A DNA stretch of 64,000 nt from Sanderia malayensis (taxonomy: Eukaryota > Cnidaria > Scyphozoa > Semaeostomeae > Pelagiidae): assembly GCA_013076295.1 (NCBI GenBank), contig RQOL01000658.1, forward strand, positions 2,854,353 to 2,918,352, written 5' to 3'. A model generated the notes under the pieces. It saw only the letters and a program-made list of their open reading frames with translations, did no database searches and was not told the DNA's origin. Of the stretch, positions 1 through 11,000 are shown in pieces. The position numbers and the translations under genes were made by a program. How positions within the stretch are numbered: the stretch's first letter is position 1; every line of letters begins with the position of its first letter.

Positions 1-133
1 AGCCATGTAACACTGTTTTTGTTTTCTCGATATGTCTACAAATAAAAAAACGATTCCAAATCAGCTTAAGGACATGAAATAACAATAGATGATTCAATGC
101 TGAAAGAATTTTCTAAATATTTAGACAACTTAC

Positions 134-1051
134 TTATAAAGTTTATCGGCGGTTTCAAGTCGCTGTGCTTTCTGCTTAAATAACATAACCCTTAAAGTTT
201 CTCTGGCCTAGAAAAATCAGACAAATATCTCAAATTGATGGCATACATTATGAAACATCAATATTGTATATCATATTACTTGTTATCAATGCTACCTGGT
301 GTGGGCGAAATTCGTTAATAAGATGATGCAAGTTGATGAAAAGAACATTGATATCTTCTAATTTCTTCTGTCTCTGCATGAAAAATAAGGAGTTAAAGTA
401 ACAAATTGTGAATAAATCTTGCTTCATTATAATTTAATAATAAATTAAATAATAATTATAATTCAGTCATTCTAGGTTTTAATTACGATGGTCTATATTT
501 ACCTCATCTTGCAATGGAGAATCAATCAGAATGTCCATCAGCTCAAGAAAATTAACCAATATTGAGTGACTTATCTTTTTCATTTCAGCGAGAATATCTA
601 AAATAAATTCCAACACACATAAAGCATAAAATGTATCTATCATAAAACTACATGAAATAAAAATCAGGTCAAAATGCATACCGAAGTTTTCATCTTTTGA
701 GTACAATCGTGGGAGTCCCTGACTTTCTAGAGGTCTGATAATATCTTCCTTCGTCTTAAAAAAACGCCAACGTATCATTTAATAACTACCTCATAAATGA
801 TAGCAAAGTTATGAAACGGAGTTATAACAACATTCGACGTAAGGCTGTTAGGCCCAAAAGCTCACATTGAAGTTGTCACCAAACATTGAATAATTTCCTT
901 CAATGACCATAGGCGGTGGGAGAACTGAACCAGTCTTTATATTCGCATCAGTGTAGTTTTTGTAATAAATAGCTGGTGGTAAAGGAAAAGATGACTGCAG
1001 CAATTCTTTTGATACATGATCATCTTCACTGCTTTCGTTTGCAGCCGCCAT
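134..1051 (-). CDS. MED7: Mediator complex subunit 7 (3' end outside window)
   Basis: Subunit of the middle module of Mediator, the nuclear bridge between transcription factors and RNA polymerase II. Five minus-strand exons join in frame: 1051-866, 754-682, 597-503, 373-296 and 207-134, each bounded by GT-AG. The product reads [11 protein letters not shown] at its start, then family hallmarks: [76 protein letters not shown] and ARETLRVML. These match the known order in animal MED7 proteins. An upstream in-frame Met at 1075 is possible, but 1051 gives a more typical N terminus. After the donor at 132-133 the last coiled-coil segment is not found before position 1, so the gene is cut by the window edge. 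It is transcribed divergently from EXOC7. Confidence 0.93.
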
Positions 1052-1079
1052 TATAAACGTAACCCAACCCACCAAAGCC

Positions 1080-1850
1080 TGACCCTAACCCTAACCCAAG
1101 TCCCAAAGCCTACCTAAGGCCAATGCCCCAGCCGCTAAGGACACCATTACGTCATATACGCTCCTGCGCAGTCCAAGTAAATATGCTACTGCGCATTCTG
1201 ACCACCTTTCTCCTCCGCATAACGTATTACTAACCCTAACCCTAACCCTAAGCCTAACCCTAAGGCCAATGCCTCAGCCGCTAAGGACATCATTACGTCA
1301 TATACGCTCCTGCGCAGTCTTGATAAATATGCTACTGCGCATTTTGACCACCTTTCTCCTCCGCGTAACGTATTACTAACCCTAACCCTAACCCTAAGCC
1401 TAACCCTAAGGCCAATGCCTCAGCCACTAAGGACACCATTACGTCATATACGCTCCTGCGCAGTCCTGATAAATATGCTACTGCGCATTTTGACCACCTT
1501 TCTCCTCCGCGTAACGTATTACTAACCCTAACCCAAGTCCCAAAGCCTAACCCTAAGGCCAATGCCCCAGCCGCTAAGGACACCATTACGTCATATACGC
1601 TCCTGCGCAGTCCAAATAAATATGCTACTGCGCATTTTGACCACCTTTCTCCTCCGCATAACGTATTACTAACCCTAACCCTAACCCTAAGCCTAACCCT
1701 AAGGCCAATGCCTCAGCCGCTAAGGACATCATTACGTCATATACGCTCCTGCGCAGTCTTGATAAATATGCTACTGCGCATTTTGACCACCTTTCTCCTC
1801 CACATAACGTATTACTAACCTTAACTTTAAACCCTAAGGCCAATGCCAAG
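1080..1850. repeat. 146-bp tandem repeat with telomere-like CCCTAA runs
   Basis: Five head-to-tail copies, with the shared CATTACGTCATATACGCTCC block starting at 1145, 1291, 1437, 1584 and 1730 (spacing 146-147 bp). Each unit also holds a CTACTGCGCAT block, a CCACCTTTCTCCTCC block, and two to four CCCTAA-type units, the vertebrate-type telomere motif. Copies differ at a few positions. The array fills most of the gap between the divergent MED7 and EXOC7 starts. Long translated readings through it (runs of ALGLGLGLG) are repeat artefacts, not genes. Confidence 0.9.
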
Positions 1851-2129
1851 AAGAGTTCGCGAAAGGTTTTGCTAACGCAACAAAGCAATTTTAAAACAGC
1901 CGCTTGTTTGTTTGTAGCCCCAGGGCAGGGCCCGAACTGGCTCTCGGCGGGCCTGTCCACAACCATCGAAAAGTTAGACATTTGTCAGAAGGAGACTCGA
2001 AATTTGATTCTCATTCTGAAACTGATTCGGATTCTATTCTGTTGTGTTTCACTTGCAAATGGAGGAAGTGAATGTTTAAAGGGTGGAGATTTCATTTGCA
2101 AGTTTTCGGTGCTTTAAAAATCAATAAAG

Positions 2130-4199
2130 ATGCTAGCTTTAGACGACATTACGGCCAAGAAGAAGGAGATTGAAATGAAGCTTGAAGCTGAAAAGCAGAA
2201 TTTGACATGGTTGCAGGAAAGCCTGAAGAAAAGCAACCATTTATCGACAAACATGGTGGGCATATTGGATTCATTTGAGGACCATCTTTGCAAACTAGAA
2301 GATACCATCCTACCAATTCACAAAGAAACAATGGATCTTCAAAGAAGGCAAGGAAATATCGATAAAACACTGACACTTCTTGATGAGGTTCTCAACTACC
2401 ACAACGTATCAAACAGCGTCAAGAAGATTATTGAAGATGGACCAACTGGTTTTCTCGAAGATTATTTGAAAAGTATGGAGAAGGTTGAAGACGCAATCAG
2501 GTTTTTCGAGGTGAATAATCCAGAGAGCATGGAACTGTCTTTGCTAAAGTCTTTAAATGATACAGGAATTGATTCGCTCTACAAAGAATTCCGTACATTG
2601 TTAAGGAGGCATAGTAAAGAAGTTCCAATGGTGACGATAATGGATTTGCTAAATGCCATGTCTGAAACTTCAAGTGACAGCACAAGTCAAACATCAATTG
2701 ATGATGGCAATATTGAACATTTGCCTGAAAGAACAATGGCAGAGCTGCGTATAATTGCCACTTGGTTGACTACTCACGGCCCAAATACAGACTTCATGAG
2801 TGTTTATTCACAAGTGCGTTCAAATACATTGAAGCTGTCTTTGCAAGGCATCAAAGATGGCAATACATCCAGCTCGAGTTTGATATCAGTTACAGGAAAG
2901 CAAAGAGCAACACCACAGCCTATCATCGCCAAGAGAGCAACACTGCGTATGAGACGAGATGGGCGGAGGGCATCTGCAAAGGTTGTTGAATACAACCCGG
3001 GCCATAGACGTCAATCCTCATTTCCCACTGTTGATGCATCCCTATTGGAGGAGGAAGAAAACTCAGAGGTGACAAAGTTTATCACCTGCACTGGGGCATT
3101 GTTGAAGTTGATGCAAAGTGAGAAAACGTTGATGCAAGCCATCATACCAGATCAGCATCAAGTTGCAATATTCAGTCATTTGGTGAACGAAACAATACAG
3201 ATGCATTTGAGTGATGGAGAAGACCTTTGCAATTCAGCAAAAAAGCTCTTTGTTAAACTGGACCATTCTGCTATACTCATGATCCTGCCTGTGCTGAGGT
3301 ACCTGAGATCGCTGCGCCAAGAATTTGATGCTTTGCTGCGAATGGCAAATGTTGAGACCAGAAACAAGTTCTTCACCATTTATGACACGTTTGAGTTGAC
3401 TGGTTACAAGGCTATGCACGAATTTGTTGAGAAGTTGAAAGAAACAGAAAAGCATATTACCATGCCAAAAGATGGAACTGTACACGAAGTAACAACTAAT
3501 GTTATGGTATTTTTGGAGGATCTGGTCAAATACTCCGAAACAACTGGAATCATCTTATCACGCAAGGATTCCGGCTCAAATAAGTCAGCAAATTACATCT
3601 CACAAGCCCTTTCAAGTTTGAGCAGAAGTCTTGCTTTGAAAGCTAAGAGCTACGACGTTCCCGGATTGCAAGCAATTTTCATGTTGAATAATTACAATTA
3701 CATCATCAAGAGTTTGGAGAAGACGGGCCTCATGACCCTACTTAAACAACAGGGATATCCAAATCTAGAATCAGAGTATAAAGACACAATGGAAGAAGAC
3801 ACAAAATCATATGAAAAAAGCTGGAATAAGGTTATCAACCACCTTCTCGAAGTGAATGCGCCTTTGTCACAGGAGAAGCTAAACGAAGCAATTGAGAAGC
3901 GACATCTCAAAGATAAATACAAACAAGGTATCAAAGATAAATTCAAAGGGTTCAACACAGATTTTGATGATTTGAAACAAATCCACAAAATATATGCCAT
4001 GCCAGACGAAGAGCTAAGAGAAAGGTTGTACACAAGGATATCAGAATTATATGTTCCACTTTATTCACAGTTTTTATTGCGATACAGAGATGTGGAGTTC
4101 ACAAAGAATCCAGAGAAATACATCAAGTATTCATTGGATGATTTCAAAAGGAATCTTGCAACAATGTTTGAGATTAAAGGTGTTGCAAAAGCAATTTAA
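2130..4199 (+). CDS. EXOC7: Exocyst complex component 7 (Exo70), intronless
   Basis: Exo70 tethers secretory vesicles to the plasma membrane as part of the octameric exocyst and binds phosphoinositides through its C-terminal end. One uninterrupted 689-residue frame covers the whole family length (animal proteins are about 650-735). The N-terminal coiled region reads SLKKSNHLSTNMVGILDSFE and LCKLEDTILPIHKETMDLQR, then NIDKTLTLLDEVLNYHNV and DGPTGFLEDYL. The middle has the low-complexity linker (residues about 250-300), and the C terminus carries the conserved FTKNPEKYIKYSLDDFKRNL. No intron is needed anywhere, unlike nearly all neighbours and unlike vertebrate EXOC7. A polyadenylation hexamer AATAAA lies at 4282-4287. 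The Met at 2130 begins the CorEx-like coil and fits the family start. The frame is intact, so it looks like a working gene. Confidence 0.95.
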   Translation: MLALDDITAKKKEIEMKLEAEKQNLTWLQESLKKSNHLSTNMVGILDSFEDHLCKLEDTILPIHKETMDLQRRQGNIDKTLTLLDEVLNYHNVSNSVKKIIEDGPTGFLEDYLKSMEKVEDAIRFFEVNNPESMELSLLKSLNDTGIDSLYKEFRTLLRRHSKEVPMVTIMDLLNAMSETSSDSTSQTSIDDGNIEHLPERTMAELRIIATWLTTHGPNTDFMSVYSQVRSNTLKLSLQGIKDGNTSSSSLISVTGKQRATPQPIIAKRATLRMRRDGRRASAKVVEYNPGHRRQSSFPTVDASLLEEEENSEVTKFITCTGALLKLMQSEKTLMQAIIPDQHQVAIFSHLVNETIQMHLSDGEDLCNSAKKLFVKLDHSAILMILPVLRYLRSLRQEFDALLRMANVETRNKFFTIYDTFELTGYKAMHEFVEKLKETEKHITMPKDGTVHEVTTNVMVFLEDLVKYSETTGIILSRKDSGSNKSANYISQALSSLSRSLALKAKSYDVPGLQAIFMLNNYNYIIKSLEKTGLMTLLKQQGYPNLESEYKDTMEEDTKSYEKSWNKVINHLLEVNAPLSQEKLNEAIEKRHLKDKYKQGIKDKFKGFNTDFDDLKQIHKIYAMPDEELRERLYTRISELYVPLYSQFLLRYRDVEFTKNPEKYIKYSLDDFKRNLATMFEIKGVAKAI

Positions 4200-5052
4200 A
4201 AAACAATTCACAGCCATTGTGGGAAAAGATTTATCCAGCAGACATTTTAGAAATATTTCATATAATGCTATAAAATGTTTAAATAAAGTAGGACTGACAT
4301 AATAGGTAGACAAAATTCTGGTATTTGATTCATTCTGATAATCAGTTTTTCAACAACAAAGATCTTGTAAATTCCACAACCTATGTTAAAATACAATTTC
4401 CCTATCTTCTTGCGCAGATAAAAAATTATTATTACTTTACCTTGGTGTTCCATCAAAGCAAAATCCCAGTTCAAATAACACAAATATAAAACGAATGATT
4501 GAATCTTGCTTATGATGAATGTGCTGCTATCTGTTTGGATTAACTGCTTTGTATGTGCTTTTTAAATACCAATTGCTGCCATATTTTTCACAGAACTCCT
4601 GCAGAAATCAAACAATTGTCATTAGAAAGTGGTTGATTATATATAATACTAAGTTGTGCATGTTACCAGCGGACCAGCTCGCCTCTTATTCCTAAGCCTA
4701 AGGCCAATGGCTCATATGATGAGGACACCATTACGTCATATATGCTCCTGCGCAGTCCTCATAAATATGCTACCTCGCATTCTGACAACCTTTCTCCTCC
4801 GCATAATATATTCCCAACTCTAACACTAAGCCTAACCCTAAGGCCAGTGCTTCAGCTGCTAATGGCTCTTGTGATCATCGTGCGAAAGAAGTATTGTCGA
4901 TATGATATAAGACTGTCTCCAGAGACAACATTGTCTGGAGGGGAGGCGTCTTTGCAGGAATGGTCAGTGTCCCAGATCCCAAAGTGTCCCAGGACTTGTG
5001 TCTATCACGTCAAGATGCCACAGTTTTCTGTGACGTAAATGTCCTATATGTT
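4200..5052. other. Convergent intergenic region with a decayed copy of the 146-bp repeat
   Basis: Lies between the 3' ends of EXOC7 and POLR3E. It holds the EXOC7 3' untranslated sequence and, at about 4690-4855, a single diverged copy of the telomere-like repeat unit found at 1080-1850 (CATTACGTCATATATGCTCC, then CTTTCTCCTCCGCATAAT, then CCTAAGCCTAACCC-type sequence). The open frame at 4742-5038 runs through this repeat and is not convincing as a gene. Confidence 0.7.
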
Positions 5053-8000
5053 TTAGAGAGGTGCGATCTTTACCAGTGTAAGCACCATGCATACAACTTT
5101 GAGTGGAGCTCTAAAACAAACGAGGTGAATTAGAATATCACGTACTCCCATGAATCTTGGAAATAAATGATTAGATAGCGCTGATCCACATTTCTCGTTC
5201 AAAGCTGCGATGATTTCTGACTTCTTCAAACCAAAAGTTTCAGTGAACAAGTCCAAAACAACTTGCCGATACTGAAACAAATAAAAATGAACCCTGTTAC
5301 AGTAAATATACGAATGCGATGGCATGGCATAGAATGATCCAGTAATAATACTATTATACATTGCATACGTTGTCTCTTTGATCGCCTGTCTTTCGAAATG
5401 CGAACACCTTTTTTTGCGCCTCGGTGATGCTGGCGTTTTCAGGCCACTACAAAAAGAAATTGATGATCACTATAGAACGTCACAACAAACAACAGTGGCG
5501 GGAAATGCCAATACACTGGCAGTGTACACGAAGTGATAGACACACATAGATAGATATATCAGTGTATTTTCAGGTAACGCTAAACCAGAACGACCGTCTT
5601 CACCACAGTAGACCAGTTTTCAATACAAAGTATACTCGCAAAGTATATCAACGAGATAAAACATAATCTACGTTTGAATTGTATACCTTTACATCTAACT
5701 TCGAAGCTCCAACCTTGAGTATTCGTTTTTCCAAGAGTTCATCAGACACACCGCTACAAAGAATATTACCAGGTTCTGTGAAAAAGGGAACATATATCAT
5801 AATATATGTAAGAAATTACAAGAGAAATTGGTGCAAAATACAATGAAAAAATCAGGGTTCTATGTCATCAGGTGCTAATTCAAAGATTATTAATGAATCA
5901 AACTAACCTTGTTGCCTTAATGCTAATATCTCCTTAATTTCTGCAATACTTAAGCATCCACCTTTCAGGGTTTCAATAATAAATTTATCAAGTTCTTGTA
6001 TAAAGATATTCGATGGTGGCTTTTGAAAAAAAGTGGAGCTCGTTTCTGGGATAAATGGAGGGATAAATGCATCTTTATTTGTCTCTGAATTATTATCATT
6101 GTCTGTTGTGGTTTTAATTTCCTGATCTGAATCAATAATCATTTCTATACCAGATTCTTCAATCACTTCTCCGTTAGTGATTCCCTCCATTGGTTCAGTT
6201 TTAACACAATCCAATATCTCTTTTTTAACTTTAACTTGCTCAACTCCTTCTGAATTCGAATTAGTCATTTCTAAACCCATTAGCGTTGTTTTCGAGTCAA
6301 TTTTATTTCTATTATCTGCTGACGAATATCCAACTTTCGAAGGTGATTTTTCGTCTTCCGTTCCGCTGCCTCGTTTTCGCTTGGTATCTGTTGAATCTCG
6401 AGATTTCGTACGAGGCTTGCTAATCCTGGTCTTCGAGTGCAAGCTTGCGTCTAACCCGGGCAATGTCTCATCATCCTTTATTTGGTGTTCTTTTGTCAAA
6501 TTCAGACTCTGTTTCAAGCTGTAAACAAAACAATAAGCATAACACCATACAGTCAAGGCGTCAGGATCTCCGTCTAACGAATCACAAACCAAAACGATAC
6601 AAATCTTCATGCATAAACAATTGAACGTATCTTATCTGGTGGATTTTACCTTGAAGCAGTTTATGAGCGTTGTATTTAACATATCAAAGAAAAACTTCGC
6701 TCAGATCAATGTTGAGTAAGTATGCGGACAATAGTCAAGGGCGATCATTCGCTACAACCATTCGGTAAAGGTGGGTGCGACTCCCATCCCTGGATTGCTC
6801 CACTTACCCTTCACCCTTCTTTTTCATTGCTGAGTGCTTAGCAGAGAGGCATAAAGAGCAATTTTTCAAGTCTATTAAGGTTAGTTAAGTCGGAATTCTA
6901 GTGTGCCTGCATGCATGAATGTTAGAGTCAGGTGGGGGATAGTTAGCATACATTTATCGATTTCTGATGGACCATAGTTGGCAGTTTGATTGGAATATGA
7001 AAAAATTACGAGAGATGCGTTTCTTACCATGTGATTTTGGACTTCCAAACTTGCAGTTGAGATTTTATGACTTCTGGGTGTCTACAAGAAATATGGGTTG
7101 AAAAATGTGTTTAAAAAATTATCCAAAACATTCCTTGACAGTGAGATGTAATAATAAAGATCAAATGAAAATATTCAAAGAGGATTTGGTTGTAATGTAA
7201 TGGTAATAATGTAATGTGATAGTAGTTATGAGTCTGTGCTAAGAAACATGCTGTCGACAATGAAATGTGGAGAATGAAGTAAAGAAGCACATTAAAGAGA
7301 AATATAATTAATAGGCTGATAGAAATATGACCATGCAGAAAGCGATTAAAAAGTTGATTTACTTATGAAGAAAGTCAGAATCGGTTGGAAGCCTAAATTC
7401 CCAGCCATGAGGAGGTTTTTGCCGAGCAACCTATCAAGAAAAGGAATTTCATTCATCAAAGTTCTTTGGAACAAATGAAATTGTTAATGTCGGTCAGTAA
7501 ATATAAATATAATAGCTAATTCACACATGTCGCCGATTATTTAGATTCAAAAGAACAGCAAGTAAATTACATTTACACTGTCTCGGTTTTAAAACGCAAT
7601 CTCAATGACTATGCTATGACTTTCAAATGGAGACAACCTTTCTTATTTTTTCTCTTTCAGAGATGTGCAAGTCAAAATAAAAATGTTAATTAAATTGGAA
7701 ACAAAAAAGTCATTTCATAGAACATATTTACGATCATCGAATTAACATCAAAACGATGCAAAAAGTCAAAAGGGAATTATGGAAGAAAATTTTAATAATT
7801 AAATAAAGTATAATAGGTGTTCCAAATATGTAATATGTGAATAATAAATTATGAATATCATGATACAAACCTGTTCTAGCATATCCCGAAGTTCTTCACT
7901 GGGAATCTAAACAAAAATAACACAAAAGTATTAATTAACAGTAATAATAATGAGTGCTGAATAGAATATATAATTGAAAAGTTTGTATTTTTAAAACGCG

Positions 8001-11000
8001 GACTAAATTTATGTCTTGCAGGAGCCATTTGTGCTATTTATCTTGTTTGGTCAGGCATTTCACTGCTTCACATCACACATTCGATAGAAGCTCTATCAAA
8101 CACTTTTACTAATATTAACTATATTTTTATAGTTTAACTTACTCTTATGACTGAAATTATATCTTTCCTTTCCAGCATTCTTTTATGGTTGAAACGCCAC
8201 AACTAAAATTAACACAATACAACAATTTTACACTATAGTATAGCAAAGTCTGATATATATGCACGCTGAACATAAAGTCCTAATGCAAATTCAGAATACA
8301 ATATAACAGAATCGCCCGTAAAACCCCCTGATGGAAACAGATTTTTCCGATAAAAAGCTGGTTCTTTAGAAGATGATATACCCGAGACTCTCCTGTTTAT
8401 AACCCCCCTTCATTATGCACTGAGGACATCTGCGTGGACTGTACTTGGCTAGCAACTTCTTGGGAGCAAAGCAAGAATCAATTGGTGATGTTTGCTATGA
8501 ACCCCCCTCCCTCCAAGCATAGAAAGGGTCAACCGTCCAGCTACTACCTCTATAGACCAACTTTACAGGGCGCTTGTCACAAACTCTACCGTTGTTGACG
8601 TAAGAGCGGGATTTGTGGCGTCCGGGTTGATGCAGGAAACCAAACAAACTAATTTGCAAAATCGAAAAATTGTGAAATGAAAGGGGTAAACTCTCGACCA
8701 TGAAGCAATTCAATTCAGCAATTCAAGTCAGCAATTCAAGTCAGCGACCCCCTCTTACAAGGGTTCATTGTAAGAGGGGGTCGCTATAACCCGTTGAATT
8801 AACCACATACTTTATCATTTTATTGCAGATAGGTATAAGAAATTAAATACCACGTAATCTCTTGCAGGCCAAATTATTTCCGCGTCCGTACCACTGGCCT
8901 TCAATGTGCTTCCTTTTGGATAGATTATTTCACTGAAACAAAACACGAAAACAGCGTTAAGAAATTAAAATTAAAATAGAACTTATTAAGCAGCTAATAC
9001 TCTGCGCTTCATTCCATGGATAGGATTTGATTTCGATCGACCAAGACCGACAATCAAATATGTGAGATCAAAGCACCCCTTTATTTAATATCTCGGAAGA
9101 ATAAGATGAATTATAAGCGAATGAGTGGGCACCAAAATGGGTATTAATCATGGCATGGATTGAAAGCAAAATAAGAAACGATTTTAGGATTTTTAAGAAG
9201 ATTATTTATTAATTAAGTGATGAAACGAACACATAGCAAGAGTTTATGTATTCGCATGGAATTCAAAACATATATAAACCGACCAAATAAGGTATCAAAA
9301 TCAATAGAACCAAATACACGCAAAATATCATGACAAGTCCAGTTTCAGAGAGTACACATCAACCAGGTTCACTTTTTTTAGCCGTTTGATGATGCTAATA
9401 ACAGCTTAGTGAAATCTTGTGAATTTATCATAAACTGGCTGTGTCGATACTTTTCATGTCGTAAATTTAATTTGTCACTATCTTACTGGAATTGTCTTAT
9501 GTCTTAACGCTTGATGATTCTTTGGGTCGTTCCACGTGTTTTGTCATTTATCAACTACGTTTCCCTGTTGGCTAATTTGCTCACATCACATGCCCGGTGC
9601 AATATAACAAAGAGAGCATAACAAAACAATAACAGGATAACTTAAATAAAACACAATCAGCTCACAGTGTAAAACAGGTTTAAGTGAAAAGCATTATAAG
9701 GACCATTAGACGTGAATACATCAACGTAAGGTCCAGGTAGAGACGCAAATATATGGACAGTTCAAGGAGATCAACTCACACACACTAGATCAAACTATCT
9801 TGTGCATGAAGTAATACGGACCTTCTTGAAGAAGCGTTGTTGTGAGAGAGTCAGACATAAACAGTCTAGTGCATGCAAAGATTAACGACAAGACATCTTT
9901 GCTGTTTAATTGACAAGTGGTGAAGAAAACCAAGTAGGTAAATTGATTTATATATTTATTATTCTAGAAAGCGCTTTTTTAAACTTACGCGGTTTTTGAC
10001 GGGGATAAAGCTCTGTGAATAAGGACTTCGGTGTTTGGCATTTTGAAAGTTTTAATCCAGAGCAAATTAAATTATAAAAGCTTCTGATGCACTTTTTGAC
10101 GCAGAACTTACACAAAACCATGTGTGGACTTTAGTACTTTATATCAGGTTTGAATTATATGTAGTCCGTGGCTGTATTTGCTTGAAAATGTTGCTTTAAT
10201 TGTTGAAAATTGATTAAAAGAGGGTTACCTTTTTACAACCCAGCAACCTTGCACCAATATGGCGTAATTATGAAGTCCTTTGAGGATGGTTTTCTCATCC
10301 AAACTTGGACCAAGCAAAGAAATTAGATGATGATGATGAATTACTTTAGCTAAAAAATAAATATATAATACTCAAAAGACATTAAAAGATTTTGTCCCAT
10401 CGGGTGGTAAGCTAATTGGGTTCAAAAGCAATCGAACTTCTGACAAAATGAGAATGTTATTATAGAACAGTGGATATTTGAATTATTTGGTAAATTTTAT
10501 TACAATGATTGACCAAAGTTGAATATCGCGGGAATTCATGTGGAAAACCAGAGGGTTTCGCATCTGTTCATGCGAAGAATCTTATCTACCAGGTCTGTTC
10601 ATAAGGAGAAAATCATTCCACATACACTCGGAATTCGGACAATTAAACAAACAATGACTTCAACATTTTCCGCATAAGCAGAGAAAAGTATTTTTCATGT
10701 TAAAATGTTAATAAAGAGGATGTTAAAATAAGTTGAAAACCGCTTCGCACAGAGATATCCCGGTGGGTGGGATAAAATTTCCTCATATGAACAAGCCTTT
10801 GTCAATATCTGATAAAAATCTAACAGTTGCTCACCGTTAATAAGAAGGGCTTTGATTTGATCGGCAATATCCAATTTCTTTAGCGAGGCCATTGACAAGA
10901 CACCTTCGGGAAGGGCGGCCGGGTGTCTGTGAATAAACACAAATAATGTACTAAATAAACAAATACAAAAATTAATAGGTTGATTGATTGATACAAATCT

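Noticed and set aside
1332..1981. Minus-strand frames with ALGLGLGLG stretches
   Set aside because: They read through the 146-bp telomere-like tandem repeat; sequences repeat exactly with the unit.
9986..10040. Candidate extra POLR3E exon (GT and AG sites, possible reading ELYPRQKP)
   Set aside because: Exon 8932-8851 joins directly to 10349-10229 in phase and supplies the expected SEIIYPKG, so this segment is intronic.
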